From: Marilutibacter spongiae
GTDB taxonomy: Bacteria > Pseudomonadota > Gammaproteobacteria > Xanthomonadales > Xanthomonadaceae
Assembly: GCF_014145325.1 (NCBI RefSeq)
Contig: NZ_JACHTF010000008.1
Location: forward strand, 62,001-126,000
Length of the DNA: 64,000 bases
Direction: 5' to 3'
The notes below the pieces were generated by a model. It was not told where the DNA came from. It saw only the letters and a program-made list of their open reading frames with translations, and did not search any database. The position numbers were made by a program, and so were the translations under genes. This document shows, one piece after another, positions 47,622 through 55,070 of this stretch (positions within the stretch are counted from its first letter, which is position 1; each line of letters begins with the position of its first letter).

Positions 47622-48998
47622 TCAGCGGTGGGACGCCGCCGGGCGGCGTCTCATCAGGTAGATCACCGCGCCCACCGCGATCGCCACCGCGGCCGCGGCG
47701 AGGTTGCCCACCCCCGCGCTCGCGACCAGGGCCAGCGACACCAGCAGCGCGAGCACGGGGATCAGCGGGCCGCCGGGCAGGGCCAGGGCATTGGGACGAT
47801 CGCGATAGCGCTTCTGCAGGACGAGCAGCGACGCCGCGGTGCCGATGTAGCTGCACAGTCGCGCGACCACCGAGAGCAGCGCGAGATTGGCGAAGGCCTG
47901 CGAAACGCCGCTGCCCCCGAACTGCTGGCCCAGCACCAGGACGGTCGCGAGCACGCCGGTGACGATGATCGCGATGGTCGGGGTGCGGTAGCGCGGGTGC
48001 ACGCGCGAGAGTGCGGCCGGGCCATAGCCGTCGGCCGAGAGCGCGTAGAGGTAGCGCGGGCCGAACAGCATGGTGTTGCTGTTGCTGCCCAGGATCGAGA
48101 CTGCCGCGCCCAACGTCAGCAGTAGCGCGCCGGCGGGGCCGGCGAAGGTCTCGGCGGCGTCCGCCAGCGGCGAGCGGGACGCGGCGAGGTCGGGCACGGT
48201 GCCCTGGGCCACGACCTGCACGGCGACGTAGATCAGGGTCACCAGCACGATCATGGTGATCAGCGCGAACGGGACGTCGCGCCGGGGATTGCGGAACTCG
48301 CCCGCCGCGGCCGGGGTGTTCTCGAAACCGGCATAGGCGTAGAGCAGCAACAACGCGCCTTCGCCCAGCTTGTCGGTCGGCGGTGCGCCCATGGCCACGG
48401 CCTGCGACCAGTCGACGAAGAACGCGCCCACCGCGATGAAGAACAACAGCGGGACCAGCTTGGCCAGCACGAGGGCCACACCGGTGCGCGCGGCGGTGCG
48501 CACGCCGACCACGTTGATGTAGGTCAGGAAGGCGAGGGAGCCGACCACGACGGCGGTCCAGCCCCAGCCCTCGCCCGCGGGCGCCCAGAACTTGGACACC
48601 GCCAGCGCCAGGCCGCTGCCCAGGGCCGCGGCGGATGCCACGCGGGTCAGCCAGGTCATCCAGCCGACCTCGAAACCGATGAAGTCGCCGAACGCATCGC
48701 GGGCGTAGAGATAGCTGCCGCCGGCATCGTCGTAGTAGCTGCCGGCCTGGGCGTAGCACAGCACGAGCAGGCCGACGGCGACGCCTGCCAGCAATACCGC
48801 CCACAGGCTGGCCGGTCCCAGCAGCAGGGCCGTGCTGGCGGGCAGCAGGTAGATGCCGCTGCCGATGACGTCGTTGATCGACAGGCCCACGATCTGCCAG
48901 CGGCTGACCGCCCGCACCATGCCGGTGTCGTGGTCGATGCCGGGACCGGGTTCGCCCGTGGCCGGGTGGTCGACGGTCGGGCGAAGGGGGTCAGTCAT
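47622..48998 (-). CDS. APC-superfamily amino acid/peptide permease
   Basis: A 458-residue inner-membrane transporter with about 12 helices. The first-helix motif VIGSGIYLLPA is the unwound substrate-binding segment of the APC family, and YAYAGFENTPAAAGEFRNP the helix-6 region. The start at 48998 (MTDPLRPTVDH) overlaps the L,D-transpeptidase-fold gene by eight bases, so the two are coupled. Substrate cannot be derived from sequence. Position at the end of a murein-peptide gene cluster suggests import of an amino acid or dipeptide released from peptidoglycan. Confidence 0.85.
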   Translation of the reverse strand: MTDPLRPTVDHPATGEPGPGIDHDTGMVRAVSRWQIVGLSINDVIGSGIYLLPASTALLLGPASLWAVLLAGVAVGLLVLCYAQAGSYYDDAGGSYLYARDAFGDFIGFEVGWMTWLTRVASAAALGSGLALAVSKFWAPAGEGWGWTAVVVGSLAFLTYINVVGVRTAARTGVALVLAKLVPLLFFIAVGAFFVDWSQAVAMGAPPTDKLGEGALLLLYAYAGFENTPAAAGEFRNPRRDVPFALITMIVLVTLIYVAVQVVAQGTVPDLAASRSPLADAAETFAGPAGALLLTLGAAVSILGSNSNTMLFGPRYLYALSADGYGPAALSRVHPRYRTPTIAIIVTGVLATVLVLGQQFGGSGVSQAFANLALLSVVARLCSYIGTAASLLVLQKRYRDRPNALALPGGPLIPVLALLVSLALVASAGVGNLAAAAVAIAVGAVIYLMRRRPAASHR

Positions 48999-49815
48999 TC
49001 GATGGGTCCTTGGCGGCAGGCGGGGTGGACGTCGGGGCGGGCGGCAGCCGCGGCAGGTGCCACGGCGCCTGCAGCCGAGCGTAAGCAGCTTCGGGCAGCA
49101 GCACAAACACCGGCTGCGCCGCCGGGTCCAGCCAGTCGAGCAGGGCGGCCATCCGGCCGGCCGGCATGGCGGTGCAGCCGGCGGTGGCGACGTCCGCCGC
49201 CTTCCACACATGCGCGAAGATGCAACTGCCGGCCGGACTGCGGTTGCCGGGGTTGTGCTCGATCACGAAGCCTTGCGCGTAGCGGCCGTCGCCATCGGCA
49301 TGCAGGTCGCGCCGCATGGGCTCGGTCGAGCCCTCCACGGCCGCCGCGCCGACCTCGTCGGCGTCGACGATGCGGTTGTACAGCGGCGAGCCGGGCACGT
49401 CGATGCAGTAGTCGCTGGCCTGCATGGCCCGGTAGGACAGCGCGGTGTGCGCGTCGGCGGCGTATCCGAAGGCGTCGCCGATGCCGAAGATGCCGGCGGG
49501 GCTGCGACCGTCGCCCTCGCGCTTGCGCGTTCCGGCCTGGTCCGGGTGCAGGCCCAGGCCCCAGGCGCTTCCGGCGCGGCCAATGCGCACCGGCTCGGCC
49601 GCGGCGACCTGGCGCCAACCCGCAGCGTCCTTCTCGAAGCGCAGCATGCGCCCGCCATCGGCGTCCCAGTCGGCGGTGGCGACGACCACCATCTGCCGGG
49701 CCTGGGCCCAGGGCGTGGCGGCCTGTGCCGTCGCCGCCGTCAGCGCGAGGAGGACGCCGGCGAGGAGGGCGATGGGCACCTCAGGGATCGAGCATCTTCT
49801 GGACATGCTCCGCAC
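48991..49815 (-). CDS. Exported YafK/L,D-transpeptidase-fold protein
   Basis: A protein of up to 274 residues with an export signal (LLAGVLLALTAATAQA) and an L,D-transpeptidase-like catalytic domain. GDGRSPAGIFGIG is the typical entry motif; His202 and Cys214 in FAHVWKAADVATAGCTAMP form the catalytic pair. Members cross-link or cut peptide stems at diaminopimelate. Three starts are possible: ATG 49815, ATG 49806 (MSRRCS, with GGAG upstream and a positive N-region) and GTG 49779 immediately after the regulator's stop. I favour one of the ATGs because the signal needs the Arg pair. A Pro/Thr-rich tail follows the domain. Confidence 0.82.
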   Translation of the reverse strand: MRSMSRRCSIPEVPIALLAGVLLALTAATAQAATPWAQARQMVVVATADWDADGGRMLRFEKDAAGWRQVAAAEPVRIGRAGSAWGLGLHPDQAGTRKREGDGRSPAGIFGIGDAFGYAADAHTALSYRAMQASDYCIDVPGSPLYNRIVDADEVGAAAVEGSTEPMRRDLHADGDGRYAQGFVIEHNPGNRSPAGSCIFAHVWKAADVATAGCTAMPAGRMAALLDWLDPAAQPVFVLLPEAAYARLQAPWHLPRLPPAPTSTPPAAKDPSND

Positions 49816-50698
49816 TGTTCCGGTAGTGGTCGAGGTAGTCGTCCGAATGTTGGCACACCAGCACGATCACCAGGTCGAGCATGTGCTGCAGCGCGGCCTG
49901 GTAGAGCAGGGGTTCGACGTGGGCGTCGTCGTCGTGCGCGGACACCAGCAGCGCCGCGTCGGCATGCGCGCGCAATGGGTTGGCGCCGTGCCGGGTGACC
50001 GACACCGTCTTGCCGCGGCGGGCCCGGAACTGCCGGCTGACCTGGCACAGCTCCGGCTGGCGGCCATGTTCGGAGAACACGACCAGCACGTCGCCGGGGC
50101 CGGCCGAGCTGACGCTGGCGGCCATCAGCACGGGATCGGCGTGCTCGACGGTGGCGATGCCGATCAGCGACAGGCGCAGGCCCAGGCCACGCGCATGGAT
50201 GCCGTCCTGGCCGAGCCCGCAGATGAAGACGCGGTCGGCATCGACGATGGCCTGCACGATCCTGTCGATCTGCTCGAGCGGGTTGAGCAGTCGGGTCTCC
50301 TGCTCGGCGCGGGCCTTGCCGCGCCAGAGCGCGTCGGCCAGCGCCACGTGCGGTGACACGTCGCGCGTGGGCGCGGGGCGGCTGGCGCCGTCAGCGGTCT
50401 CGCGCGCGAGCGCCTCGCCGATGCAGAACTTCAGGTCGGGGTAGCCCTTGAACCCGAGCTTCTGGCTGAACTTGACGACGCTGGACTGGCTGATGCCCAG
50501 CGCACTGGCCAGCTGCTGCGAGGAGTAGTCGCGCAGCAGGTGGGCGTTGTCGAGCAGGAAGTCGGCGATCCGTCGCTCGATCGCCGACATGCGGTCGCGC
50601 TCGGCCCGGACCTTGAGCAGGGGCGATGCGTCCGCGGCGCCGGCGACGGGGGCGTCCGCGGCGGGTGCCTCCTGCGGGGGCGGGGCGCCGCGGCTCAT
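49781..50698 (-). CDS. RpiR/MurR-type transcriptional regulator with SIS domain
   Basis: A 305-residue regulator. After a Pro/Ala-rich start, an RpiR helix-turn-helix spans about 38-110 (LASALGISQSSVVKFSQKLG). A SIS sugar-phosphate isomerase-like domain follows (about 140-270), with VFICGLGQDG and VLVVFSEHGRQPEL. The usual SxSGxT sugar-phosphate loop is altered to FSEHGRQ, so the ligand may be unusual. It overlaps the epimerase stop by four bases (ATGA). MurR, the best-known relative near murein genes, responds to MurNAc 6-phosphate; here that is only an analogy. Confidence 0.87.
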   Translation of the reverse strand: MSRGAPPPQEAPAADAPVAGAADASPLLKVRAERDRMSAIERRIADFLLDNAHLLRDYSSQQLASALGISQSSVVKFSQKLGFKGYPDLKFCIGEALARETADGASRPAPTRDVSPHVALADALWRGKARAEQETRLLNPLEQIDRIVQAIVDADRVFICGLGQDGIHARGLGLRLSLIGIATVEHADPVLMAASVSSAGPGDVLVVFSEHGRQPELCQVSRQFRARRGKTVSVTRHGANPLRAHADAALLVSAHDDDAHVEPLLYQAALQHMLDLVIVLVCQHSDDYLDHYRNSAEHVQKMLDP

Positions 50699-51792
50699 TC
50701 GGGCAGCATCTCCAGGCCCCGCACCTCGCGGATGCCCAGGCCCGGGGCGTCCACGATCGAGATTTCCGATTCGTTGAACTGCACGCCGCCGTCGACCGGG
50801 TCGTACCGGCAAAGCGACGGGCCGTCCAGGTCGACCTTGGTGATCGCGTCGGCCTTGGCCACCGCCAGGTGGACCGCGGCGGCGACGCTGATGCTGGTCT
50901 CGATCATGCAGCCGATCATGCATTCCACGCCGTACAGCGAGGCGATGTCGGCGATGCGGATCGCGTTCGACAGGCCGCCGGTCTTCATCAGCTTGATGTT
51001 GATGATGTCGGCGGCGTGCATCTTGATCAGGTCGATCACCTCGGTCGGACCGAACACGCTCTCGTCGGCCATCACCGGCGTGTGGACGCGGTCGGTCACG
51101 TACTTCAGGCCGCGGATGTCGTGCGCCTTGACCGGTTGCTCGAGCAGTTCCAGCTCGACCCCGGCGTCCTCGAGCGCCTGCATGGCGAAGACCGCCTGCT
51201 TGGCGGTCCAGCCCTGGTTGGCGTCGAGGCGGAGCAGGGCGCGGCCTTCGACCGCGGCATGGACGGCCTTGACCCGCTCGATGTCCAGGCCGATGTCCTT
51301 GCCGACCTTGATCTTCAGCGACTCGAAGCCGCGGTCGACCGCCGCCAGCGAGTCGGCCACCATCTTGTCGATGTAGTCGACGCTGATGGTGATGTCGGTG
51401 GTGATGACCGGGTCGCCGCCGCCGAGCAGGCGGTAGAGGGGCGCGTCGTAGAGTTGGCCGAACAGGTCGTAAAGCGCGATCTCCACCGCGGCCTTGGCGC
51501 TGAAGTTGCGTTCCAGCGCGGTCTGCACCAGGCGCGTGTTGCGGTTGAGGTCGGCGATCTCCGCGCCGAGCAGGCGCGGACGGATGTAGCGCCGGATGGC
51601 TTCGATGATCGAGCCATGGGTGTCGCCGGTGATGACCGCCGTCGCGGCGGCCTCGCCGTGGCCCACGTGCCCGGTGTCGGTCCGCACCAGCACGATGATG
51701 TCCTCGACGGTGTCGACCGTGCGCAGGGCGGTCTTGAACGGCGTCTTCAGCGGTACGCGCAGCATGCCGACCTGGATGTCGGTGATCTTCAT
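50695..51792 (-). CDS. L-Ala-D/L-Glu (dipeptide) epimerase
   Basis: An enolase-superfamily enzyme of 365 residues, expected to convert L-Ala-D-Glu from peptidoglycan to L-Ala-L-Glu so that ordinary peptidases can use it. The residues fall at the positions known for B. subtilis YkfB: base pair Lys160 and Lys162 (SLKIKVG), metal ligands Asp190, Glu218 and Asp243, and second base Lys267 (NIKLMK). The dipeptide-recognition motif is Asp321-Leu-Asp323. It is cytosolic (no signal) and preceded by an 88-base gap from the NlpC/P60 gene. Other dipeptide specificities exist in the family, so Ala-Glu is probable rather than proven. Confidence 0.9.
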   Translation of the reverse strand: MKITDIQVGMLRVPLKTPFKTALRTVDTVEDIIVLVRTDTGHVGHGEAAATAVITGDTHGSIIEAIRRYIRPRLLGAEIADLNRNTRLVQTALERNFSAKAAVEIALYDLFGQLYDAPLYRLLGGGDPVITTDITISVDYIDKMVADSLAAVDRGFESLKIKVGKDIGLDIERVKAVHAAVEGRALLRLDANQGWTAKQAVFAMQALEDAGVELELLEQPVKAHDIRGLKYVTDRVHTPVMADESVFGPTEVIDLIKMHAADIINIKLMKTGGLSNAIRIADIASLYGVECMIGCMIETSISVAAAVHLAVAKADAITKVDLDGPSLCRYDPVDGGVQFNESEISIVDAPGLGIREVRGLEMLPE

Positions 51793-51880
51793 CGGGTTTC
51801 CTCGTGGCGGCCATCCGCGGTCGGGTGGGCACGGCGGCCGGGCCGTTGCGCGAAAGATCCGGTATCCGCGGGCCAGGGTC

Positions 51881-53329
51881 TCATGGGCGGATCTTCTGGA
51901 TGCTGTAAATGCGGTCGACGAGGCTCGCGTCCTCGCCCGACTGCAGGGGTTCGAGCGGCGTCACCGATACGCCGTTGAGCACGATCCGCCGCAGTCCGCC
52001 ATCGGCGTCGCGGACACTGACGCCGGTGACGTCGTGGATCACGTACGGGGCCCCTTCATACTGGCCGATCACCATCATCACGTGGCCCGGGATGTAGACC
52101 AGGTCGCCGGCGTGCAACTGGCGCAGCACCGCGAGCCGCGATTGGCGGTCGTCGCCCTCGTCGAAGCGGACCGTGTTGAAGACCGGACTGACGCCCTGCG
52201 CGCTCGTGTTGCGCGGCAACTGGACGCCGAAGGCGCGGTAGACCTCGGATACGAAGCCGCTGCAGTCGCGTGCGTCGTAGGCGTGGCCCCAGCCGTAGCG
52301 CTCGCCGAGGAACTTGAAGCCCTGTTCGATGACGCCCGCCGGCGTCAGCGGCAGGTAGGCGGCGGCGACGTCCTGGCTTCGCGGCAGCAGCGCCGGCGTG
52401 AAGCGCAGCGTACCGTCGTCCTCGCGCACCGGCAGCTGGACCACGTGGCCCGCGTAGGCCGCCTGGCCGTTGACCGGCGCGCCCGCCGGCCAGTCCGCGA
52501 GCAGCGGCACGCGCACGCCCATGTCCAGTTGCAGGTCGGACACCCGGGGCGCTTCCGGCGTATGCACGGTGCGCGCGGTGGCGCCGGTGACCACGACGTA
52601 GGGCGTCTTGCGGCCGTAGCCGAGCACGTCCGCGCGCGGACCGACCGCGACACGGGACTTGCGGATCCAGGCGGCATAGCGCGGGCTCACCGCGAACCAC
52701 CATTCGCCGTCCCGGCTCTCGTGCAGGATCGCCAGCGGCGTGCCCGGGAACAGGGCCGTCTCCTGGAAGCGGTCGATGTCGGTGTCGTCCGGGTCGCTGA
52801 ATACCCGGACGTCGGTGGGGAAGCTGCGCATGTCGGCGCGATGGACGACCAGGCCCCAACGGGTATCGACCCTGTCCGGCAGACGCTCCAGGCCGAGGCT
52901 CGGTGCCAGCGTGTCCAGTCCCGCGAACGGCGCGCCCCCGGCGATGAACAGCGGGCGGCCGGGAGGCGAGGACAGGCGCCGTACGAGCGCTTCGATCTCC
53001 GCGCTCGGCATCGACGCGGGAAAGCGCCCGAGGTCGTGCATCGAGCCGTCCTCGGCGAACAGACGCGCGTTGAGTCGTGCAATGGCCTGCGCGTCGAGCA
53101 CGACGCGGTCGGGCGCGTCCAGGCGCGAGGTCCAGAAATCCGCGGAGAGCTGCGCGAGCTCGACGCCGGGCACCCCGGTGCCGTCGGCGGCGGGCTCGCG
53201 TGCCATCGCGGCGGTCGTGGCCAGCAGGCCCAACCCGGCCAGCGCGGCGAGCAGGGTACCCAGGCCGGCGCGGACGCGGCGGGGCTTCCGGGACAGGAGC
53301 ATCGGCATGGCAACACGCATCTTCGGCAT
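51881..53329 (-). CDS. Exported NlpC/P60 murein peptidase with SH3-like domains (YkfC-like)
   Basis: A cysteine peptidase of about 482 residues from the ATG at 53329 (alternatives at 53320 and 53308). A basic, hydrophobic signal (RKPRRVRAG... to ATTAAMA) precedes two SH3b-like regions and the NlpC/P60 catalytic domain. Cys356 lies in RDCSGFVSEVY, with His416 (GHVMMVIG) and His432 (YVIHD). B. subtilis YkfC, with the same domain order, cleaves after D-Glu in murein peptides to release L-Ala-D-Glu. That enzyme is cytosolic; this one is exported, so the dipeptide would be produced in the periplasm. It is first in the leftward cluster. Confidence 0.87.
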   Translation of the reverse strand: MPKMRVAMPMLLSRKPRRVRAGLGTLLAALAGLGLLATTAAMAREPAADGTGVPGVELAQLSADFWTSRLDAPDRVVLDAQAIARLNARLFAEDGSMHDLGRFPASMPSAEIEALVRRLSSPPGRPLFIAGGAPFAGLDTLAPSLGLERLPDRVDTRWGLVVHRADMRSFPTDVRVFSDPDDTDIDRFQETALFPGTPLAILHESRDGEWWFAVSPRYAAWIRKSRVAVGPRADVLGYGRKTPYVVVTGATARTVHTPEAPRVSDLQLDMGVRVPLLADWPAGAPVNGQAAYAGHVVQLPVREDDGTLRFTPALLPRSQDVAAAYLPLTPAGVIEQGFKFLGERYGWGHAYDARDCSGFVSEVYRAFGVQLPRNTSAQGVSPVFNTVRFDEGDDRQSRLAVLRQLHAGDLVYIPGHVMMVIGQYEGAPYVIHDVTGVSVRDADGGLRRIVLNGVSVTPLEPLQSGEDASLVDRIYSIQKIRP

Positions 53330-53414
53330 CCCCGTTTGATCGGTCCAGCGGCCGTCCGACGGCCGGTCCGGCAGCGCCTGGAATCCCGGCGTCCGACCGG
53401 GTCCTCGGTTCCAG

Positions 53415-53442
53415 AGAATACTTATTTCGATCAAAGTATCAA
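53415..53442 (-). promoter_or_regulatory. Candidate promoter of the murein-peptide cluster
   Basis: On the minus strand TTGATA (53442-53437) and TATTCT (53420-53415) are spaced by 16 bases, about 86 bases before the chosen NlpC/P60 start. It lies in an AT-rich island (53411-53460) that contrasts with the surrounding GC-rich sequence. Confidence 0.5.
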
Positions 53443-53452
53443 TTCGGAATAA
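53422..53452. promoter_or_regulatory. Palindromic operator candidate
   Basis: Inverted arms TTATTTCGAT (53422-53431) and TTCGGAATAA (53443-53452) match at eight of ten positions, with an 11-base centre. The site overlaps the -35 and spacer of the leftward promoter and lies 41 bases before the rightward transglutaminase-like gene. The RpiR-type regulator in the cluster is the obvious candidate to bind it. Confidence 0.5.
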
Positions 53453-53492
53453 ATTATTGACCGCCTTCCCGTCTGCGTGTTACACCGATGTC

Positions 53493-55022
53493 ATGTCCAG
53501 CCGGCCGGGGGGCCGCGTCGTGGCGAATGACCCAAGCACACCTAGCGCGATCACGTCCGGCCTGCGCACGCAGGCGCGGCGGCTGGGATGCGGCGCGCTG
53601 CTGGGCTGGAGCCTGCTGCTGCCCGCGAGCCCGGGTCCTCGCGACACCGTACGTGAAGTCGTCGCCCGGGTCGACGCAGGGCGTTTCGCCGAGGCCGAGC
53701 AGCGTATCGGCGAGGTCCTGGCCGATGGCGCCACCCCGGCGGGGGTGCGCACCGCGCTGGCCTTCGAGCGCGAACGCATGCGCCGCATCCTGCTCGACTT
53801 CCCGCTCGACGAGCCGGCCACGCAGGAGCGCCTGCGCAAGGAGATTCCCGACCTGCAGGCGGGCGAGTTCGCGGCGTGGTCGGCCTCGGGCGCCCTCGAG
53901 CACCTCGACATCGATGGCCGGCCACGCTACTTCGCGCGTGCGGTCCCCAACCTGTTCCGGGTGAGTGCGGAAGCCGCGATGCGTCGACGGGAAACGCCCG
54001 TGCCGCACAACGGTCCCATGGAGGCGCTGGGCCCGCACCACGTCGAGGTGCGCGACGCCGCGCTGGCGACGGGACGGGCCGGCGTGGCGCCACGGCGCAT
54101 CCGCGTGGAGCAGTCGCTGGTGGTGGACGCGGACGCGGTACCGGCAGGGGAAACGCTCAGGGCCTGGATCCCCTATCCCCGGGCGATCCCCGGCCAGCAG
54201 GACGACATCCGCCTGCTGGGCAGCGATCCCGTCCAGCCGGTCGTGGCGCCGGCGTCCGCGCTCCAGCGCACCGTCTACCTGGAGAAGCAGGCCGTGGCGG
54301 GCGTGCCGACCGAATTCTCGGTGAGTTACGAACTGACCGTGCGCGGCCAGTACCACGCGATCGATCCCGAGCGCGTCAGCCGCGTGCTCTTGCCCCCGGA
54401 ACTGCTCGAGTTCACCGCCGAGCGTCCCCCGCACATCGTGTTCACCGATGCCTTGCGGCGCTTCTCGAAGCAGGTCGTGGGCGACGAGCAGAACCCGGCG
54501 CGCATCGCACGCAGGCTGTTCGCGGCCGTCGACCGGATCCCCTGGGCCTCGGCGCGCGAATACTCGACGATCTCCAACATCAGCGCGCACGCGCTGCGCA
54601 CCGGGCATGCCGACTGCGGACAACAGACCCTGCTGCTGATGGCGCTGCTCCGCCTCAACGGCATCCCCAGCCGCTGGCAGTCGGGCATGGTCTATTCCGA
54701 CGGCGACTACGACAACCTGCACGACTGGGGCTGGCTCTACCTGGCGCCCTACGGCTGGGTGCCGATGGACGTGACCACCGGCCTGCTCGACAGCCCGGAC
54801 GAGGGCCTGCGCGATTTCTACTTCGGCGGCCTGGACGCCTATCGGATCGCCTTCAACGACGATTATTCGCGGGAGTTCTTCCCGCCCAAGGAGCATTTCA
54901 GGTCGGAGACCGTGGATTCGCAGCGCGGCGAAGTGGAGTGGCTGGGGGGCAACCTCTACTTCGACCAGTGGGACTACCGCTTCTCGGCGAAGGTCCTGCC
55001 GGGCAACGCCACCGCGCACTAG
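53493..55022 (+). CDS. Exported transglutaminase-like cysteine protein
   Basis: A protein of about 509 residues with an N-terminal hydrophobic export segment (about 30-45) and a transglutaminase-core domain. Cys375 is in HADCGQQTLLLMALLR, His410 in NLHDWGWLYL and Asp426 in WVPMDVTTG, giving a full Cys-His-Asp triad. The first 300 residues are not recognised by me: a helical part followed by beta-rich sequence with AWIPYPRAIPGQQ. Bacterial members are usually peptidases or amide hydrolases, not cross-linkers. Start ATG 53493 is preferred over TTG 53457 and GTG 53520. It is divergent from the NlpC/P60 gene and followed after 48 bases by a TonB-dependent receptor. Confidence 0.75.
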   Translation: MSSRPGGRVVANDPSTPSAITSGLRTQARRLGCGALLGWSLLLPASPGPRDTVREVVARVDAGRFAEAEQRIGEVLADGATPAGVRTALAFERERMRRILLDFPLDEPATQERLRKEIPDLQAGEFAAWSASGALEHLDIDGRPRYFARAVPNLFRVSAEAAMRRRETPVPHNGPMEALGPHHVEVRDAALATGRAGVAPRRIRVEQSLVVDADAVPAGETLRAWIPYPRAIPGQQDDIRLLGSDPVQPVVAPASALQRTVYLEKQAVAGVPTEFSVSYELTVRGQYHAIDPERVSRVLLPPELLEFTAERPPHIVFTDALRRFSKQVVGDEQNPARIARRLFAAVDRIPWASAREYSTISNISAHALRTGHADCGQQTLLLMALLRLNGIPSRWQSGMVYSDGDYDNLHDWGWLYLAPYGWVPMDVTTGLLDSPDEGLRDFYFGGLDAYRIAFNDDYSREFFPPKEHFRSETVDSQRGEVEWLGGNLYFDQWDYRFSAKVLPGNATAH

Positions 55023-55070
55023 CAGGGACGCCACCTACCTCAACCACAGCAACCAGTTCGGGGGATACAC

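Noticed and set aside
45933-48125. A 730-codon plus-strand open frame across the regulator, DJ-1-like and APC genes
   Set aside because: It crosses several well-supported minus-strand genes and their gaps and shows no domain.
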